A stretch of 64,000 nt of DNA from Polyangia bacterium (GCA_030424595.1 JAUHWG010000027.1:62001-126000), one strand, 5' to 3'. Shown: positions 1 to 9,239, counted from the first letter of the stretch. The notes: generated by a model not told the origin, from the sequence alone. Numbers and translations: made by a program.

Positions 1-1025
1 ACCCCCAGCCAACGAAAGCGGATCCGCACCGGATCGTGGCGCAGCCGCTTGAGGAGCGCCTCCATCGACGGAAAGCGCTCCTCCGGATCGACGCTGAGCC
101 CCTGGAGGACGAGCTTGCGCAGCCACGTCGGCACCTTCGCCGCGCTCGGCGGCGGCCGGATCTTCCCCTGGATCACGTTCGACGCCAGCGCCGAGAGGTT
201 GGCGCCCTCGTAGGGACGCTCGCCGTAGAGCGCCTGGTAGAGCGTCACGCAGAAGGAGAAGAGGTCGCTGCGCGCGTCGGCGCCGCGGCCGATGTGCTGC
301 TCCGGAGACATGTAGGCCGGAGTCCCGACGAGCACGCCCGTCGTCGTGATGTCGACCTTGATGCTCGCGCTCGCGTCGACCGGATAGTCCTGCATGGGCT
401 GCGGCTCCATGTCGTCGGAGGCCCGCGCGAGGCCAAAGTCGAGGACGCGCACCCGCCCGTCGTGGCCGAGGACGACGTTCTCCGGCTTGAAGTCGCGGTG
501 GATCAGCCCCCCGCGGTGGGCCGCCGCCAGGCCCTCACCGGCCTTGATCAGGAGCTCGACGCTCTCTTTCCATGGTCGCCTTCGCTTCTTCAGCCAGGCG
601 CCGAGGGTCTCGCCGTCGACGAACTCCATCGCCAGGAAGATCCGATCGCCGAAGGTGCCGACGTCGTGGATCGCGACGACGTTCGGGTGCGAGAGTCGGG
701 CGAGCGCCTTGGCCTCGCGCAGGAGGCGGAGCTTGCCCTCCTCGCCGCTGCTGACGGCGTTGGTCCGCGAGTGCAGGATCTTGATCGCCACCTTGCGGTC
801 GAGGTCGGGATCAAAGGCCGAGTAGACGACGCCCATCGCCCCGGAGCCGAGGCGGCGGAGGATCGTGTAGCGGCCGAGGCTCGCGCCGGTGGGGAGATCG
901 CTGGCGTCGGCCTCCGGATCGCCCCAGCTGTTCGAGACGCCCTCAATGGTCGCCTCTTCGGTCTTTGATGCGCTCGTGTGCCCGAGCGTTCGATCACCGC
1001 TCGTAGTGGTAGGGGGCTCAGACAC
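1..1025 (-). CDS. Serine/threonine protein kinase, N-terminal part (runs off the left edge)
   Basis: Eukaryotic-type (Hanks) Ser/Thr kinase; about 341 codons lie in the window and the C-terminus is missing. Seen: a Thr/Ser-rich leader of about 50 residues, the glycine loop GSGAMGVV near residues 60-67, VAIK with the ATP lysine near 82, HRDFKPEN as catalytic loop, DFG in VLDFGLAR, and SPEQ as the APE-like motif. The start is uncertain: the GTG at 1025 is the furthest plausible one, with an AGGA 13 nt upstream, and no ATG lies in frame before the kinase domain. It is divergent from the lipoprotein gene at 1098. Substrate unknown. In the family such kinases phosphorylate partners during signalling and often carry a C-terminal sensor or TPR domain, which cannot be seen here. 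Confidence 0.88.
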   Translation of the reverse strand, partial: MSEPPTTTSGDRTLGHTSASKTEEATIEGVSNSWGDPEADASDLPTGASLGRYTILRRLGSGAMGVVYSAFDPDLDRKVAIKILHSRTNAVSSGEEGKLRLLREAKALARLSHPNVVAIHDVGTFGDRIFLAMEFVDGETLGAWLKKRRRPWKESVELLIKAGEGLAAAHRGGLIHRDFKPENVVLGHDGRVRVLDFGLARASDDMEPQPMQDYPVDASASIKVDITTTGVLVGTPAYMSPEQHIGRGADARSDLFSFCVTLYQALYGERPYEGANLSALASNVIQGKIRPPPSAAKVPTWLRKLVLQGLSVDPEERFPSMEALLKRLRHDPVRIRFRWLG

Positions 1026-1077
1026 AGACGTCTTCGAATCCTGCCAGCAAGGGGGCGCCGCGGACAAGGGCGAGGGG

Positions 1078-1086
1078 TGATATCGT
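1078..1086 (+). promoter_or_regulatory. Extended -10-like motif before the 1098 lipoprotein gene
   Basis: TGA TATCGT ends 11 nt before the chosen ATG. There is no Shine-Dalgarno sequence between them, so a short or absent leader is inferred. No convincing -35. Confidence 0.4.
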
Positions 1087-1097
1087 CCCCCCTTCCC

Positions 1098-3263
1098 ATG
1101 CGCACAGGTTCTCGCCTATCCCCCGCCAACACCGTCGTACCCGCCCGTAGCCGCCTCGAGGCGCTCTGCCGGAGCGGCCTGCACCAGGTTCTCAGGGCCG
1201 CAGGAGTCCTCGGGCTTGTGCTGACCCCTGCATGCGTCGGCGGCCCCGCGACCGTGACCGCGACCCAAGGCGCGACCGGGTCAGACTCCGAGACCGGCGC
1301 GAGCACGACCGAGACCGCGGCCACGACCGTCGAGACCGCGAGCTCCGAGACCGGGTCTTCGACCACCGGACCTATCACCTGCGAGCCGCCGGCCGACACT
1401 GGGCCGCGGGGCTCCTGCAACCCGCTCGACCCCTCGCTGTGCGCCCTCCCCTACCCGTCGAACTTCTACACGGAGGCCGCCGACACCGTCTCCGGGCGCC
1501 AGCTCAACCTCGCGATCGACTCGCTCGAGGCCAACAACGGCGGCGTGGCCTTTGATCCGATCTTCCTCAACGAGAAGGATGGCTTCTCGATCCTCTCGCC
1601 GCTGATGTTCTACTTCGACGACGTCAGCCTCGACGGCGTGATCGGCCATCAGGACCTCAGCGCCTATCTCAACGCCGACGCCAAGACCGTGCTCCTCGAC
1701 GCCGAGACCGGCGAGCGGGTCCCCCACTGGGTCGAGCTCGACATGACGGCGCCCGTCGACGCGCAGCGGATGCTCCTGGTCTACCCCGCGACGCCGATGC
1801 GCCACGGCAGCCGCTACATCTTCGGCGTCCGCGGCCTCGTCGACAGCGAGGGGGCGACGATCCAGGCCTCGCCGGGCTTCGCCGCCCTCCGCGACTGCGG
1901 CCCGACCGACGACGCGGACGTCCTCGGCCAGCGGGCTCACTACGAGAGCGACATCTTCCCCGCCCTCGCAGACGACGGCTTCGCCCGCGCCGAGCTCCAG
2001 ATCGCCTGGGACTTCACCACCGTCTCCCGCGAGAGCAGCATCGGCCGGATGGAGAACATCCGCGGCCAGCTCCTAGAGACCCTCGAGGAGGGCGGCCCCA
2101 AGTACGACATCACCGACATCGAGGACGCCTCCTGCGACGACCCGGGGCAGACCATCGGCCGGACGATCTACGTCGACATGTACGCGCCGCTCTACACCGT
2201 CGACGACGGCCCCGACACGGTGCTCACCCGCGACGAGGACGGCCAGCCCTACCAGAACGGTCTGACCACCGTCGAGGTGATGGTCCGGATCCCCTGCTCG
2301 CTTGTCACCGATCCCAAGCCCGGGCGGATCCTCCAGTACGGACACGGCCTCTTCGGCGGCTACGGCGAGGCCAAGGGCGGCTACCTCAGCCAGATGGCGC
2401 ACGACAACGGCTGGGTGATCGTCGCCTCCAACTGGACCGGGATGGCCAGCGGCGACATCCTCGCGGTGGTCGGCATGCTCCAAGAGGACATGTCGCGCTT
2501 CGCCATCCTCCCCGAGCGGACCATGCAGGGCTTCTCCGAGAAGATGAGCGCCCTGCGGATGGTCCGCGGCAGCTTCGCCAAGGATCCGGCGGTCACCTTT
2601 GACGGGGTCTCGGTGATCGATCCGGACACCTTCAGCTACTACGGCAACTCCCAGGGCGGGATCCTGGGCGGCGCCTACTTGGCGGCGAGCCCCGACCTCA
2701 CCCGCGGGGTGCTCGGCGTCGGCGGCATGCCCTACGCGCTCCTCCTCCCGCGCTCGACCGACTTTGATCAGTACTTCTTGATCCTCAAGCAGGTCTACGA
2801 CGACCACCGCCAGATCATGCTCAACCTGCTCGCGATCCAGACCCTCTGGGATCCGGGCGAGTCCGCCGGCTGGGCCTGGGCGATGAACCGCGAGCCGAGC
2901 CCCGGGATCCCGGCCAAGGACGTGCTCCTCCAGGTCGCGATCGCGGACGCCCAGGTCCACACCCTCGGCGCCCACATCCAGGCCCGCACCTTCGGCGCCT
3001 CGACGATCGCCCCCCAGACCCGGCCGATCTTCGGCATCGACGAGAAGGAGCCCCCCTTCACCGGCTCCGCCCTCGTCGAGTGGCGCTACACCGACATCCC
3101 CGACGAGCCGATCGTCAACCTGCCCCCGTCGAAGGAGCATGATCCGCACGGCTGCCCGCGCAAGGAGTCCGCGGCCCAGCAGCAGCTCCGCGACTTCCTC
3201 GTCGACGGGGTGGTCAATCAGTACTGCGACGGCGTGTGCGAGGGCCTCCGCGAGGGCTGCTGA
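1098..3263 (+). CDS. Secreted lipoprotein with alpha/beta-hydrolase (lipase-like) domain
   Basis: 721-residue predicted lipoprotein. A hydrophobic signal ends in LTPAC (lipobox Cys), followed by a Thr/Glu/Ala-rich linker of about 45 residues and a large globular region. The nucleophile elbow GNSQGG (GxSxG type) puts a candidate catalytic Ser near residue 518, and GHGLFGG lies about 100 residues before it, as an oxyanion-type strand would. Cys residues just after the linker (CNPLDPSLC) suggest a disulfide in an exported protein. The start at ATG 1098 is chosen because upstream codons in the frame do not look like a signal peptide. Family knowledge: resembles bacterial outer-surface esterases or lipases. 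Substrate unknown. A hairpin follows the stop. Confidence 0.8.
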   Translation: MRTGSRLSPANTVVPARSRLEALCRSGLHQVLRAAGVLGLVLTPACVGGPATVTATQGATGSDSETGASTTETAATTVETASSETGSSTTGPITCEPPADTGPRGSCNPLDPSLCALPYPSNFYTEAADTVSGRQLNLAIDSLEANNGGVAFDPIFLNEKDGFSILSPLMFYFDDVSLDGVIGHQDLSAYLNADAKTVLLDAETGERVPHWVELDMTAPVDAQRMLLVYPATPMRHGSRYIFGVRGLVDSEGATIQASPGFAALRDCGPTDDADVLGQRAHYESDIFPALADDGFARAELQIAWDFTTVSRESSIGRMENIRGQLLETLEEGGPKYDITDIEDASCDDPGQTIGRTIYVDMYAPLYTVDDGPDTVLTRDEDGQPYQNGLTTVEVMVRIPCSLVTDPKPGRILQYGHGLFGGYGEAKGGYLSQMAHDNGWVIVASNWTGMASGDILAVVGMLQEDMSRFAILPERTMQGFSEKMSALRMVRGSFAKDPAVTFDGVSVIDPDTFSYYGNSQGGILGGAYLAASPDLTRGVLGVGGMPYALLLPRSTDFDQYFLILKQVYDDHRQIMLNLLAIQTLWDPGESAGWAWAMNREPSPGIPAKDVLLQVAIADAQVHTLGAHIQARTFGASTIAPQTRPIFGIDEKEPPFTGSALVEWRYTDIPDEPIVNLPPSKEHDPHGCPRKESAAQQQLRDFLVDGVVNQYCDGVCEGLREGC

Positions 3264-3298
3264 GCCCTGGCCCTGAGCGAGCGAGGATAGCTCGACGA

Positions 3299-3328
3299 TA
3301 GGGGCATGTCCCTGAGGACATGCCCCTA
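3299..3328 (+). terminator. 13-bp perfect hairpin after the lipoprotein gene
   Basis: TAGGGGCATGTCC pairs perfectly with GGACATGCCCCTA around a CTGA loop, 36 nt after the stop. There is no T-tract, so this is either a Rho-independent-like hairpin without a U-tail or an RNA 3-prime stabiliser. Confidence 0.5.
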
Positions 3329-3616
3329 GGGCGTCGACTCGTAGGCCTCCTCAACCTCTGAAGAGCTCATCCAGGGCCGCTCGTCGGCCGGGCTTGACGG
3401 CGTCGTCGTCGTCGATCCCGGCGCAGGGCGCCCTAGGATCCAGCCCGCGCTTCACGGCCCGTGGGGAGATCGGCAATCGTGCGACGGATCAACCTCCGCA
3501 CGGGACCGCCCAGCGAGCATTCTTGAGGCCCGCCGAAGTCCGGCTAGGACCGCCTCCGCGCGAATACGCGAACGCCCGTCGGCCTCACGAGCCGGCAATG
3601 AGGGCGACAAGTCGGC

Positions 3617-3622
3617 TATTGT
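3617..3622 (+). promoter_or_regulatory. -10-like motif before the flavoprotein gene
   Basis: TATTGT ends 9 nt before the ATG at 3632, and no Shine-Dalgarno lies between. Confidence 0.3.
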
Positions 3623-3631
3623 GGCGCCGCA

Positions 3632-4762
3632 ATGCGCAAGCCCAAGATCGTGATCGTCGGCGCAGGACCCTCTGGAGGAGCTTGCGCGCTCGCTCTCGCG
3701 ATGTCCAAGCAGGCCGAGGTCGTGCTCCTCGACAAGTCCCACTATCCGCGGGTCAAGGTCTGCGGCTCGGGGCTCTCTCCGCACGCCCTCAGCATCCTCG
3801 GCCGCCTCGATCTGATCCAACAGATCGCGCCGCTGCACACGCCGATCAAGGCGATGAACGCGACCGCCCCCGGCGGAAGCCACTTTCGGGTCTCGACCGG
3901 TCGTGACGCCTGGGTCGTCCCCCGCGTCGAGCTCGACCAAAGGATCGCCCAGACCGCCGTCGCCTTCGGCGCGACCTTTCACGAGCAGACCAAGGGGCTC
4001 GCCCTCCTCCGCGATCCCCAGGGCCAGGTCCGCGGCCTCAAGACCGACCGCGGCGATTTCGAGGCCGACCTCGTCGTCTGCGCCGACGGATCGCCCTCGC
4101 GCTTCTCCGATGACACGAGCCCCAAGCGGACGATCCGCACCCTGATGGGCTGGTGGCGCGGCGCCTCCTTCCCCGACGGCGAAGCCTACATGGTCTGGGA
4201 CCGCCGCCTCGCCGGCTACTACGCCTGGGTCTTCCCCGAGCCCGACGGGGTCGTCAACATCGGCCTGACGATCCCCGAGCACGCGCCCGACGCGAAGCGC
4301 CTCAAGCCGCTCTTTCAGGAGCTCCTGGAGGAGCACTTCGCCGAGGGGCTAGCCGGCGCCGAGCAGTCCGGAAAGTGGATGGGACACCCGGCGGTCATCT
4401 CGACCACGGTCGGCAAGATCGTCGAGGCCAGGGCGATGTGGATCGGCGAGTCCGCGCGGCTCGTCTCGCCCGGCACCGTCGAGGGCATCTCCTTCGCCCT
4501 CGAGAGCGGCGTCACGGCGGCGAGCCACATCGGCCGTCACCTCGGGCTCCAGCGCGGCTTCTCACCGCTGGCCCAGCGCGGCTACCAGGCGATCACCGGC
4601 GCCCGCATGCTCCCCAAGTTCTGGGCCGCCGAGGCCTTCGCCGCGGCGATGAACTCCCCCACCGCCCGCCGCTTCGGCCGTGGGGTCATCGACTCGCCGG
4701 TCACGCCGCTGGTCGAGCGCGGGATCAAGCACCTCTTCGGCAACGCCGAGGGGATGATCTAG
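3632..4762 (+). CDS. FAD-dependent oxidoreductase, geranylgeranyl-reductase family
   Basis: 376-residue flavoprotein. The N-terminal Rossmann motif GAGPSGG (residues 10-16) binds the FAD ADP moiety. PRVKVCGSGLSP (about 39-50) matches the conserved Cys segment of the geranylgeranyl reductase / p-hydroxybenzoate-hydroxylase-like superfamily, and CADGSPS (about 150) is the DG motif contacting FAD. GESARLVSPGTVEGISFALESG is the second FAD-binding GD-like segment of the family, here with E-S in place of the usual G-D. Family members reduce isoprenoid double bonds or hydroxylate aromatic or lipid substrates; the substrate cannot be read from the sequence. It appears monocistronic, followed by about 200 bp before a convergent gene. 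Confidence 0.8.
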   Translation: MRKPKIVIVGAGPSGGACALALAMSKQAEVVLLDKSHYPRVKVCGSGLSPHALSILGRLDLIQQIAPLHTPIKAMNATAPGGSHFRVSTGRDAWVVPRVELDQRIAQTAVAFGATFHEQTKGLALLRDPQGQVRGLKTDRGDFEADLVVCADGSPSRFSDDTSPKRTIRTLMGWWRGASFPDGEAYMVWDRRLAGYYAWVFPEPDGVVNIGLTIPEHAPDAKRLKPLFQELLEEHFAEGLAGAEQSGKWMGHPAVISTTVGKIVEARAMWIGESARLVSPGTVEGISFALESGVTAASHIGRHLGLQRGFSPLAQRGYQAITGARMLPKFWAAEAFAAAMNSPTARRFGRGVIDSPVTPLVERGIKHLFGNAEGMI

Positions 4763-4801
4763 CGGCCCGGCCCTCGCCGCCTGCCGCTCGAAGGTCAGCG
4801 T

Positions 4802-4831
4802 CGACCGGTCACAGGAACGCTGCGACCGGTC
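4802..4831. repeat. Two CGACCGGTC boxes 21 bp apart
   Basis: Two identical 9-mers containing the palindrome GACCGGTC have centres exactly 21 bp (two helical turns) apart, between the 3-prime ends of two convergent genes. This geometry could bind a dimeric protein, but the position is not promoter-like. Confidence 0.3.
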
Positions 4832-4968
4832 CTAGGGCGTCCTCCCTCGTCTCCAGGTCGCGATAGACGAGGCCTCTGCCCGAGCTGCGACTCCGCGACT
4901 CTGCGACGAGCCTGCGCCTGCGACGTCGAGCGCCAACGGGCCACGCCGCACCGGCGCCGGGTCGCGGC

Positions 4969-5583
4969 CTACTTCTTCGGCATCAACACCTGGTCGATCG
5001 TATGGGCCATGCCGTTGCTCGCGGCGATGTTCGACTCGACGAGGTGGGCCTTCGAGTCGCCGAACTCGAGGGTCGTCCCGTCGACGACCTTCACCGGCAT
5101 GAACACGCCGAGGAGGGTCGGCAGGGAGCCGTGATCCATCACCCGGTTGAGGTCCATCGACTCCGGGAGGAGGTGGAACTGGAGGATCTGCGCCGCCTCG
5201 CCCGGCTTCTTCATCTTCGCCGCGACCGCCTTCGACATGTTGTCGAAGGCAGCGTTGGTCGGGATCAGCGCGGTGACATCCTCGTCGGTGCTCTCCAGGC
5301 GCTTCGCCAGGCCGGCCTTCTCGATCTCCTCGAGGAAGCGGCTGGCGTCGGGGGTCTTGCGCAGGGTCTCTAGGAGGTTCGCCTGGGCCTCGGCGGGCTC
5401 CTCGGCGGCGGGCTCTTCTGCCTCGGGCTCCTCTGCCTCGGCCTCTTCAGGCTCCGAAGGGGCGTCGACCTCAGGCGCGACCTCGGACTCGTCCGGCTGC
5501 GCGCCGGTGTCGGCAGACTTCCCGGCGCAGGCCGAGAGCGCGACACTGAGGAGGACCGAGAGGGGCATGGTTGGGAATTTCAT
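4969..5583 (-). CDS. Fasciclin (FAS1) domain lipoprotein
   Basis: 204 residues. The signal peptide ends in LSAC (lipobox), followed by an acidic Glu/Ala/Pro linker (EPEEAEAEEPEAEEPA-like) and one FAS1 domain over roughly residues 75-204. The FAS1 features are visible: the H1-like DVTALIPTNAAFDNM segment, QFHLLPE as the H-box, and the C-terminal NGMAHTIDQVLMP. Family knowledge: secreted FAS1 proteins mediate adhesion or cell-surface contacts. The start at 5583 is preferred over one 30 nt upstream because AGGAG sits 9 nt before it. A -10-like TATGCT (5644-5649, minus) would give a leader of about 50 nt, consistent with use of the Shine-Dalgarno. Confidence 0.88.
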   Translation of the reverse strand: MKFPTMPLSVLLSVALSACAGKSADTGAQPDESEVAPEVDAPSEPEEAEAEEPEAEEPAAEEPAEAQANLLETLRKTPDASRFLEEIEKAGLAKRLESTDEDVTALIPTNAAFDNMSKAVAAKMKKPGEAAQILQFHLLPESMDLNRVMDHGSLPTLLGVFMPVKVVDGTTLEFGDSKAHLVESNIAASNGMAHTIDQVLMPKK

Positions 5584-5889
5584 CGTCTTGAGCTCCTGGA
5601 AGCGAGGGGGCAAAAATGCCCGACCCCGGCGTTCGCAGACGCGAGCATAGCCCGCTCTCGCCCCTCGCGTCGAAGATCCGACGATCCGACCCTCCGAAGC
5701 GGCAGGGCGAGCCGGCCGGTCCCAAACGAGAGCCGACCGAGAGCCGACCGAGGGCCGACCGGGGCGACCCGCGGAGGCGCCAGGGCTCGGCGAGGCCTGT
5801 CATGACCCGCGCTGCGCCCCATTCTCCGAGCGGCGACGTCGGCCGGACGGTGCCGACTCCTGCCCTGGCCTGCTAGGCTCTCGGACACT
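5584..5889. other. Divergent intergenic region of about 306 bp with an 11-bp tandem repeat
   Basis: It lies between the fasciclin gene (minus) and the zinc-peptidase gene (plus). At 5728-5760 there are three head-to-tail 11-mers, GAGAGCCGACC twice and GAGGGCCGACC. Eleven-bp spacing puts each copy on the same DNA face, as for tandem regulator boxes. Promoter-like motifs occur at both ends. Nothing coding. Confidence 0.5.
5871..5879 (+). promoter_or_regulatory. Extended -10 motif before the zinc-peptidase gene
   Basis: TGC TAGGCT ends 10 nt before the GTG at 5890. No Shine-Dalgarno is visible. Confidence 0.45.
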
Positions 5890-7239
5890 GTGCCGCGCAC
5901 GCTCTTCGCCGCCCTGGGCCTCGCCGCCCTGATGCCCCTCACCGCGGCCTGCCCTGCCCCCGTCGCCACCGAGAGCCCCGGCGCTCCCGGGCGAGCCCCC
6001 CCCGCCGAGCCCTCCGCAGGCGAGCCGAGCCCGAAGACGACCGCGACCTCCAAGGCCGCCGGGCTCGATCCGGCCGAGGCCGAGGCGACCGCGCTGCGGA
6101 TCGCCGCCGACGTCGCCGCGGCCCGCTCGCTCCCGCTCACCCGCGAGGTCGCGATCCGGGTGCTCGACCGCAAGGCCGTCCGCGCCTTCGCCCAGGACGC
6201 CCTCTACGAGCACAACACCCCCGAGAAGCTGAAGCTCCTCGGCCGTATCGAGTCGAGCTTCGGCATCGTCGCCGACGACGCGGACGTCGAGGCGGTGATC
6301 CTCGACCTCCTCGAAGAGGCGGTCATGGGGATCTACGATCCCAAGAGCAGATCGCTGATGATCGGCTCCCACGTCAGCAAGGACATGCTCAGGATGGTCG
6401 TCGGCCACGAGATCGCCCATGGCCTCCAGGACATGCACTTCGACCTGGCGACGTACCAGACGCCGATGGACGGGCACAGCGACGCCGAGTCGGCGCGGAC
6501 CTTCCTCATCGAGGGCGACGCCCAGGCCGCCTACCTCGCCTGGGTCAGCGGCGAGGCCGGGCTCGCGAGCATCCCCGATCCGGTCCTCACCGCCCTGGGC
6601 GATCAGGCCCTCGCCCTCGCCGGCGTGATCGACAACCCGATCCTCGCCCGCCTCCTCCAGCTCCCCTACGCCGACGGGGCCGCGACCGTCGTCCGTCTCG
6701 CCCGCGACCACGGCTGGGCCGCCGTCGACGCCCTCTACGCCGAGCTGCCGACGACCAGCGAGCAGATGCTCCACATCGACAAGCTCCTCACCCGCGAGCC
6801 GGCGATCCAGCTCACGGCCGACGCCGCGCCGCTCCTCGCCCGCCTGCCCGCCTACCAGCAGGTCTGGGCCGACGACCTCGGCGAGGCGACCCTCCTGGCG
6901 ATGCTCGCCGACGTCGCCTCGGTGGTCGTCGCCCGACGAGCCGCCGCTGGCTGGGGCGGCGACCGCTTCGTCGTCATCGAGCGGGCGACGGACGCCGCGA
7001 CCAACCGCCTGCCCACCGCCATCGGCGTGATCGCCTGGGACAGCAGCGTCGACGCCGACGAGTTTGGGCCGAACTTCCGCACCTACCTCGAGGCCAAGAT
7101 GCCAGGGGCCTTCGTCCTCGAGCGTCGGGGCGAGCGCTTCCTCTACGCGACCCGGGTCCGCGAGCCCGCCACCCAGAGGCTGATCGCCGCCCACGGCTGG
7201 GACATCTTTGGCGTCGACCGAGGAGCGCCGCGACGATGA
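5890..7239 (+). CDS. Lipoprotein zinc metallopeptidase (HExxH, gluzincin-like)
   Basis: 449 residues from a GTG start. The signal ends in LTAAC (lipobox), followed by a Pro/Ala/Gly-rich linker. The zinc-site motif HEIAH spans residues 173-177, with the third-ligand candidate Glu in LIEGDAQ near 208. The 34-residue spacing and the EGDA motif resemble gluzincins. Upstream, VMGIYDPKSRSLMIGS could form the edge strand of the peptidase fold. Its ATGA overlap with the next gene means the two are translationally coupled, so the enzyme and the coiled-coil membrane protein probably act in one envelope process. Family assignment beyond metallopeptidase is inference. Confidence 0.82.
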   Translation: MPRTLFAALGLAALMPLTAACPAPVATESPGAPGRAPPAEPSAGEPSPKTTATSKAAGLDPAEAEATALRIAADVAAARSLPLTREVAIRVLDRKAVRAFAQDALYEHNTPEKLKLLGRIESSFGIVADDADVEAVILDLLEEAVMGIYDPKSRSLMIGSHVSKDMLRMVVGHEIAHGLQDMHFDLATYQTPMDGHSDAESARTFLIEGDAQAAYLAWVSGEAGLASIPDPVLTALGDQALALAGVIDNPILARLLQLPYADGAATVVRLARDHGWAAVDALYAELPTTSEQMLHIDKLLTREPAIQLTADAAPLLARLPAYQQVWADDLGEATLLAMLADVASVVVARRAAAGWGGDRFVVIERATDAATNRLPTAIGVIAWDSSVDADEFGPNFRTYLEAKMPGAFVLERRGERFLYATRVREPATQRLIAAHGWDIFGVDRGAPRR

Positions 7240-9239
7240 GCTCCCGGAGCGGCCACGACTCGCCCGCCCTCGCCCGCCTCCTCCGGGCCGTGCTCCGCCG
7301 CCAGCGGATCGCCGAGGCGACCGCGCTCCTCGCCCGGATCGCCCTGCCCACCGGGCTCGTCATCGCCGCCCTCGCGGTGCTCGCCGCCCGCCGCCTCGGA
7401 AGCCCGTTAGAGCTCGCGTGGCTGGCCGCCCTCCCCGTCCCCGCGGTCCTCGGCTGGGCGCTCCTCCGGCCCCGCTCCGCTCGCCTCGCCGCGCGGCGGA
7501 CCGACGCCTGCTACAGCCTCGCGGATCGGCTCGGCAACGCCCTGGAGCTGGGCGCTGCGCCCCCTCCGAGCGATCCGCAGGGCGCCGCGATCGTCGGCCT
7601 CATCGTCGCCGAGGCCGAGGAGCTGGCGGCCGGGCTCGATCCGCGTCCGGTCGTCTCCCTCCGCCCGCCGGCCCTGCGCTGGTATGACCTCGCCGCCTTC
7701 CTCCTCCTCGCGCTCGCGCTCCTCCTGCCGCCGCCGACCCCACACTCCGGCGACCCGGACATCGCCGAGGGCGAAGCTCCGACCGAGAGCGTCGAGCGCA
7801 GGCCGCCCCCCGCCGAGCGCCACCTCCTGGAGCCGCTGCGCCAGGACCTCAAGAAGCTCGCCCAGCGTGACGACGCCGCCTCGGAGCTCGCGGCGTCGAT
7901 GCTGCAGGTACTCGACGCCTTCGCCCGCGGCGAGCTCGAGCGCGAGGCCGCCTTCGCCCAGCTCGAGGCGCTCGACGCTGAGCTTATCGCCGCCGAAGCT
8001 GCCCTTGAGGCCAGCTTGGATGAAGACCCGGGGATCCTCGCCGAGGGGATCCGCGAGCTCTCGCTCGCCCTCGAGGCGGAGCCGATCACCGAGAACGCCG
8101 GCGAGCACTTCGCCCGCGGCGAGGGCGACGAGGGCTCGGAGGCCCTCGAGAAGGCCGGCGCCGAGGCCGAGGCCGGCGCCGCCGAGAGCGAGGCCCTCGA
8201 CCGCGCCCTCAAGTCCGCCGAGAAGGCCCTGGCCAAGGCCGCCGCCAACGCCCGCGACTCCGCCTCGGAGCTCGCCGAGGCCGAGCGTCGCCTCCGTCGC
8301 CAGCAAAAGGACAAGGAGCAGCGCCCCAGCGACGAACCCGAAGAGGAGGAGCGTCGCCTGAAGAAGCAAAAGGAGCGGGTCGAGGAGCTCCGCCGCCAGC
8401 ACGAGCGCGAGAAGGCCGCGCAGCGCTCCCTGGAGCAGCTCCGCCGCGACGCCCAGGAGGCCCGCAGCCGCAGCCAGCAGGGCAAGGACGGACAGAGCGG
8501 CCAGCAGGGCCAGCAGGGCCAGGGCGCCCAGCAGGGCGGCGGCAAGCGGAGCGAAGGGCAAAAGCGGGCCCTGGAGCGGCTCTCCCGGGGGGCCGCCGGC
8601 GCCTCGAAGAAGTCCCAAGGATCGCGCCGCCTAGGCCAGGCCCGCGACAACCTCGAGGACGCCAAGAACTTCATCCGCCGCAGCGGCAAGAAGGGCTCCC
8701 AGGGCGACAAGCGTAAGGAGCAGATGGAGCGCTTCGCCAAGGCCGCCAAGGGCCAGGGCAAGGACGGGGACAAGGGCAAGGGCAAGGGCAAGGGGCCGAC
8801 CCTGCTCATCGAGGGCGACGTCGGCGACGGCGAGCCCGACATGCTCATCGAGGGCGAAGGTCAAGAGGGCCAGGGACAGGGCGAGGGCCAAGGCCAAGAG
8901 GGCGACGGCCAGGGCCAAGGCGAGGGCGAGGGTCAGGGCCAGCAGGGGGCGAACTCCGACGGGATCGGCGACGGCACCCAGGACCCCAGCGGCGGCGATC
9001 CGAGCGGGCTCAAGGCCCGCGCGCGCAACGTCAAGGTCAACCCCAAGCACGGCCGCGGGGCCACCCGCGCCGAGGTCATCTCCACCGCCAGCCAAGAGGG
9101 CTTCGCCAGCGAGTCCTACCGCGACGTCTACACCGACTATCACGGCTTCGCCCAGAGCGCCCTCGACGGCGACGAAGTGCCCGTCGGCCAGCGCCGGCAG
9201 ATCAAGCGCTACTTCCGGCTGATCCAGCCGCGGCGGTGA
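7236..9239 (+). CDS. Membrane-anchored coiled-coil protein with Gln/Gly/Lys/Glu-rich tail
   Basis: 667 residues. Hydrophobic segments near residues 27-50, 62-85 and 150-170 anchor it in the inner membrane. An Ala/Glu/Arg/Lys-rich coiled coil follows (roughly 190-400), then low-complexity stretches rich in GQQGQ, KGKGKG and GEGQGQ-type repeats (about 410-580), and a compact C-terminal region ending in a YFRLIQPRR segment. The architecture resembles membrane proteins found in MoxR/BatA-type operons, but no MoxR ATPase or VWA gene is adjacent, so this is only analogy. Start at 7236, overlapping the peptidase stop as ATGA. Function unknown; it could scaffold or span the periplasm. Confidence 0.72.
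   Translation: MSSRSGHDSPALARLLRAVLRRQRIAEATALLARIALPTGLVIAALAVLAARRLGSPLELAWLAALPVPAVLGWALLRPRSARLAARRTDACYSLADRLGNALELGAAPPPSDPQGAAIVGLIVAEAEELAAGLDPRPVVSLRPPALRWYDLAAFLLLALALLLPPPTPHSGDPDIAEGEAPTESVERRPPPAERHLLEPLRQDLKKLAQRDDAASELAASMLQVLDAFARGELEREAAFAQLEALDAELIAAEAALEASLDEDPGILAEGIRELSLALEAEPITENAGEHFARGEGDEGSEALEKAGAEAEAGAAESEALDRALKSAEKALAKAAANARDSASELAEAERRLRRQQKDKEQRPSDEPEEEERRLKKQKERVEELRRQHEREKAAQRSLEQLRRDAQEARSRSQQGKDGQSGQQGQQGQGAQQGGGKRSEGQKRALERLSRGAAGASKKSQGSRRLGQARDNLEDAKNFIRRSGKKGSQGDKRKEQMERFAKAAKGQGKDGDKGKGKGKGPTLLIEGDVGDGEPDMLIEGEGQEGQGQGEGQGQEGDGQGQGEGEGQGQQGANSDGIGDGTQDPSGGDPSGLKARARNVKVNPKHGRGATRAEVISTASQEGFASESYRDVYTDYHGFAQSALDGDEVPVGQRRQIKRYFRLIQPRR

Larger units (their letters stand above)
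3264..3631. other. Intergenic region of about 370 bp
   Basis: It contains the hairpin at 3299-3328 and the -10-like motif at 3617-3622. ORFs crossing it have no family resemblance and no ribosome-binding site. Otherwise I see nothing. Confidence 0.5.
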
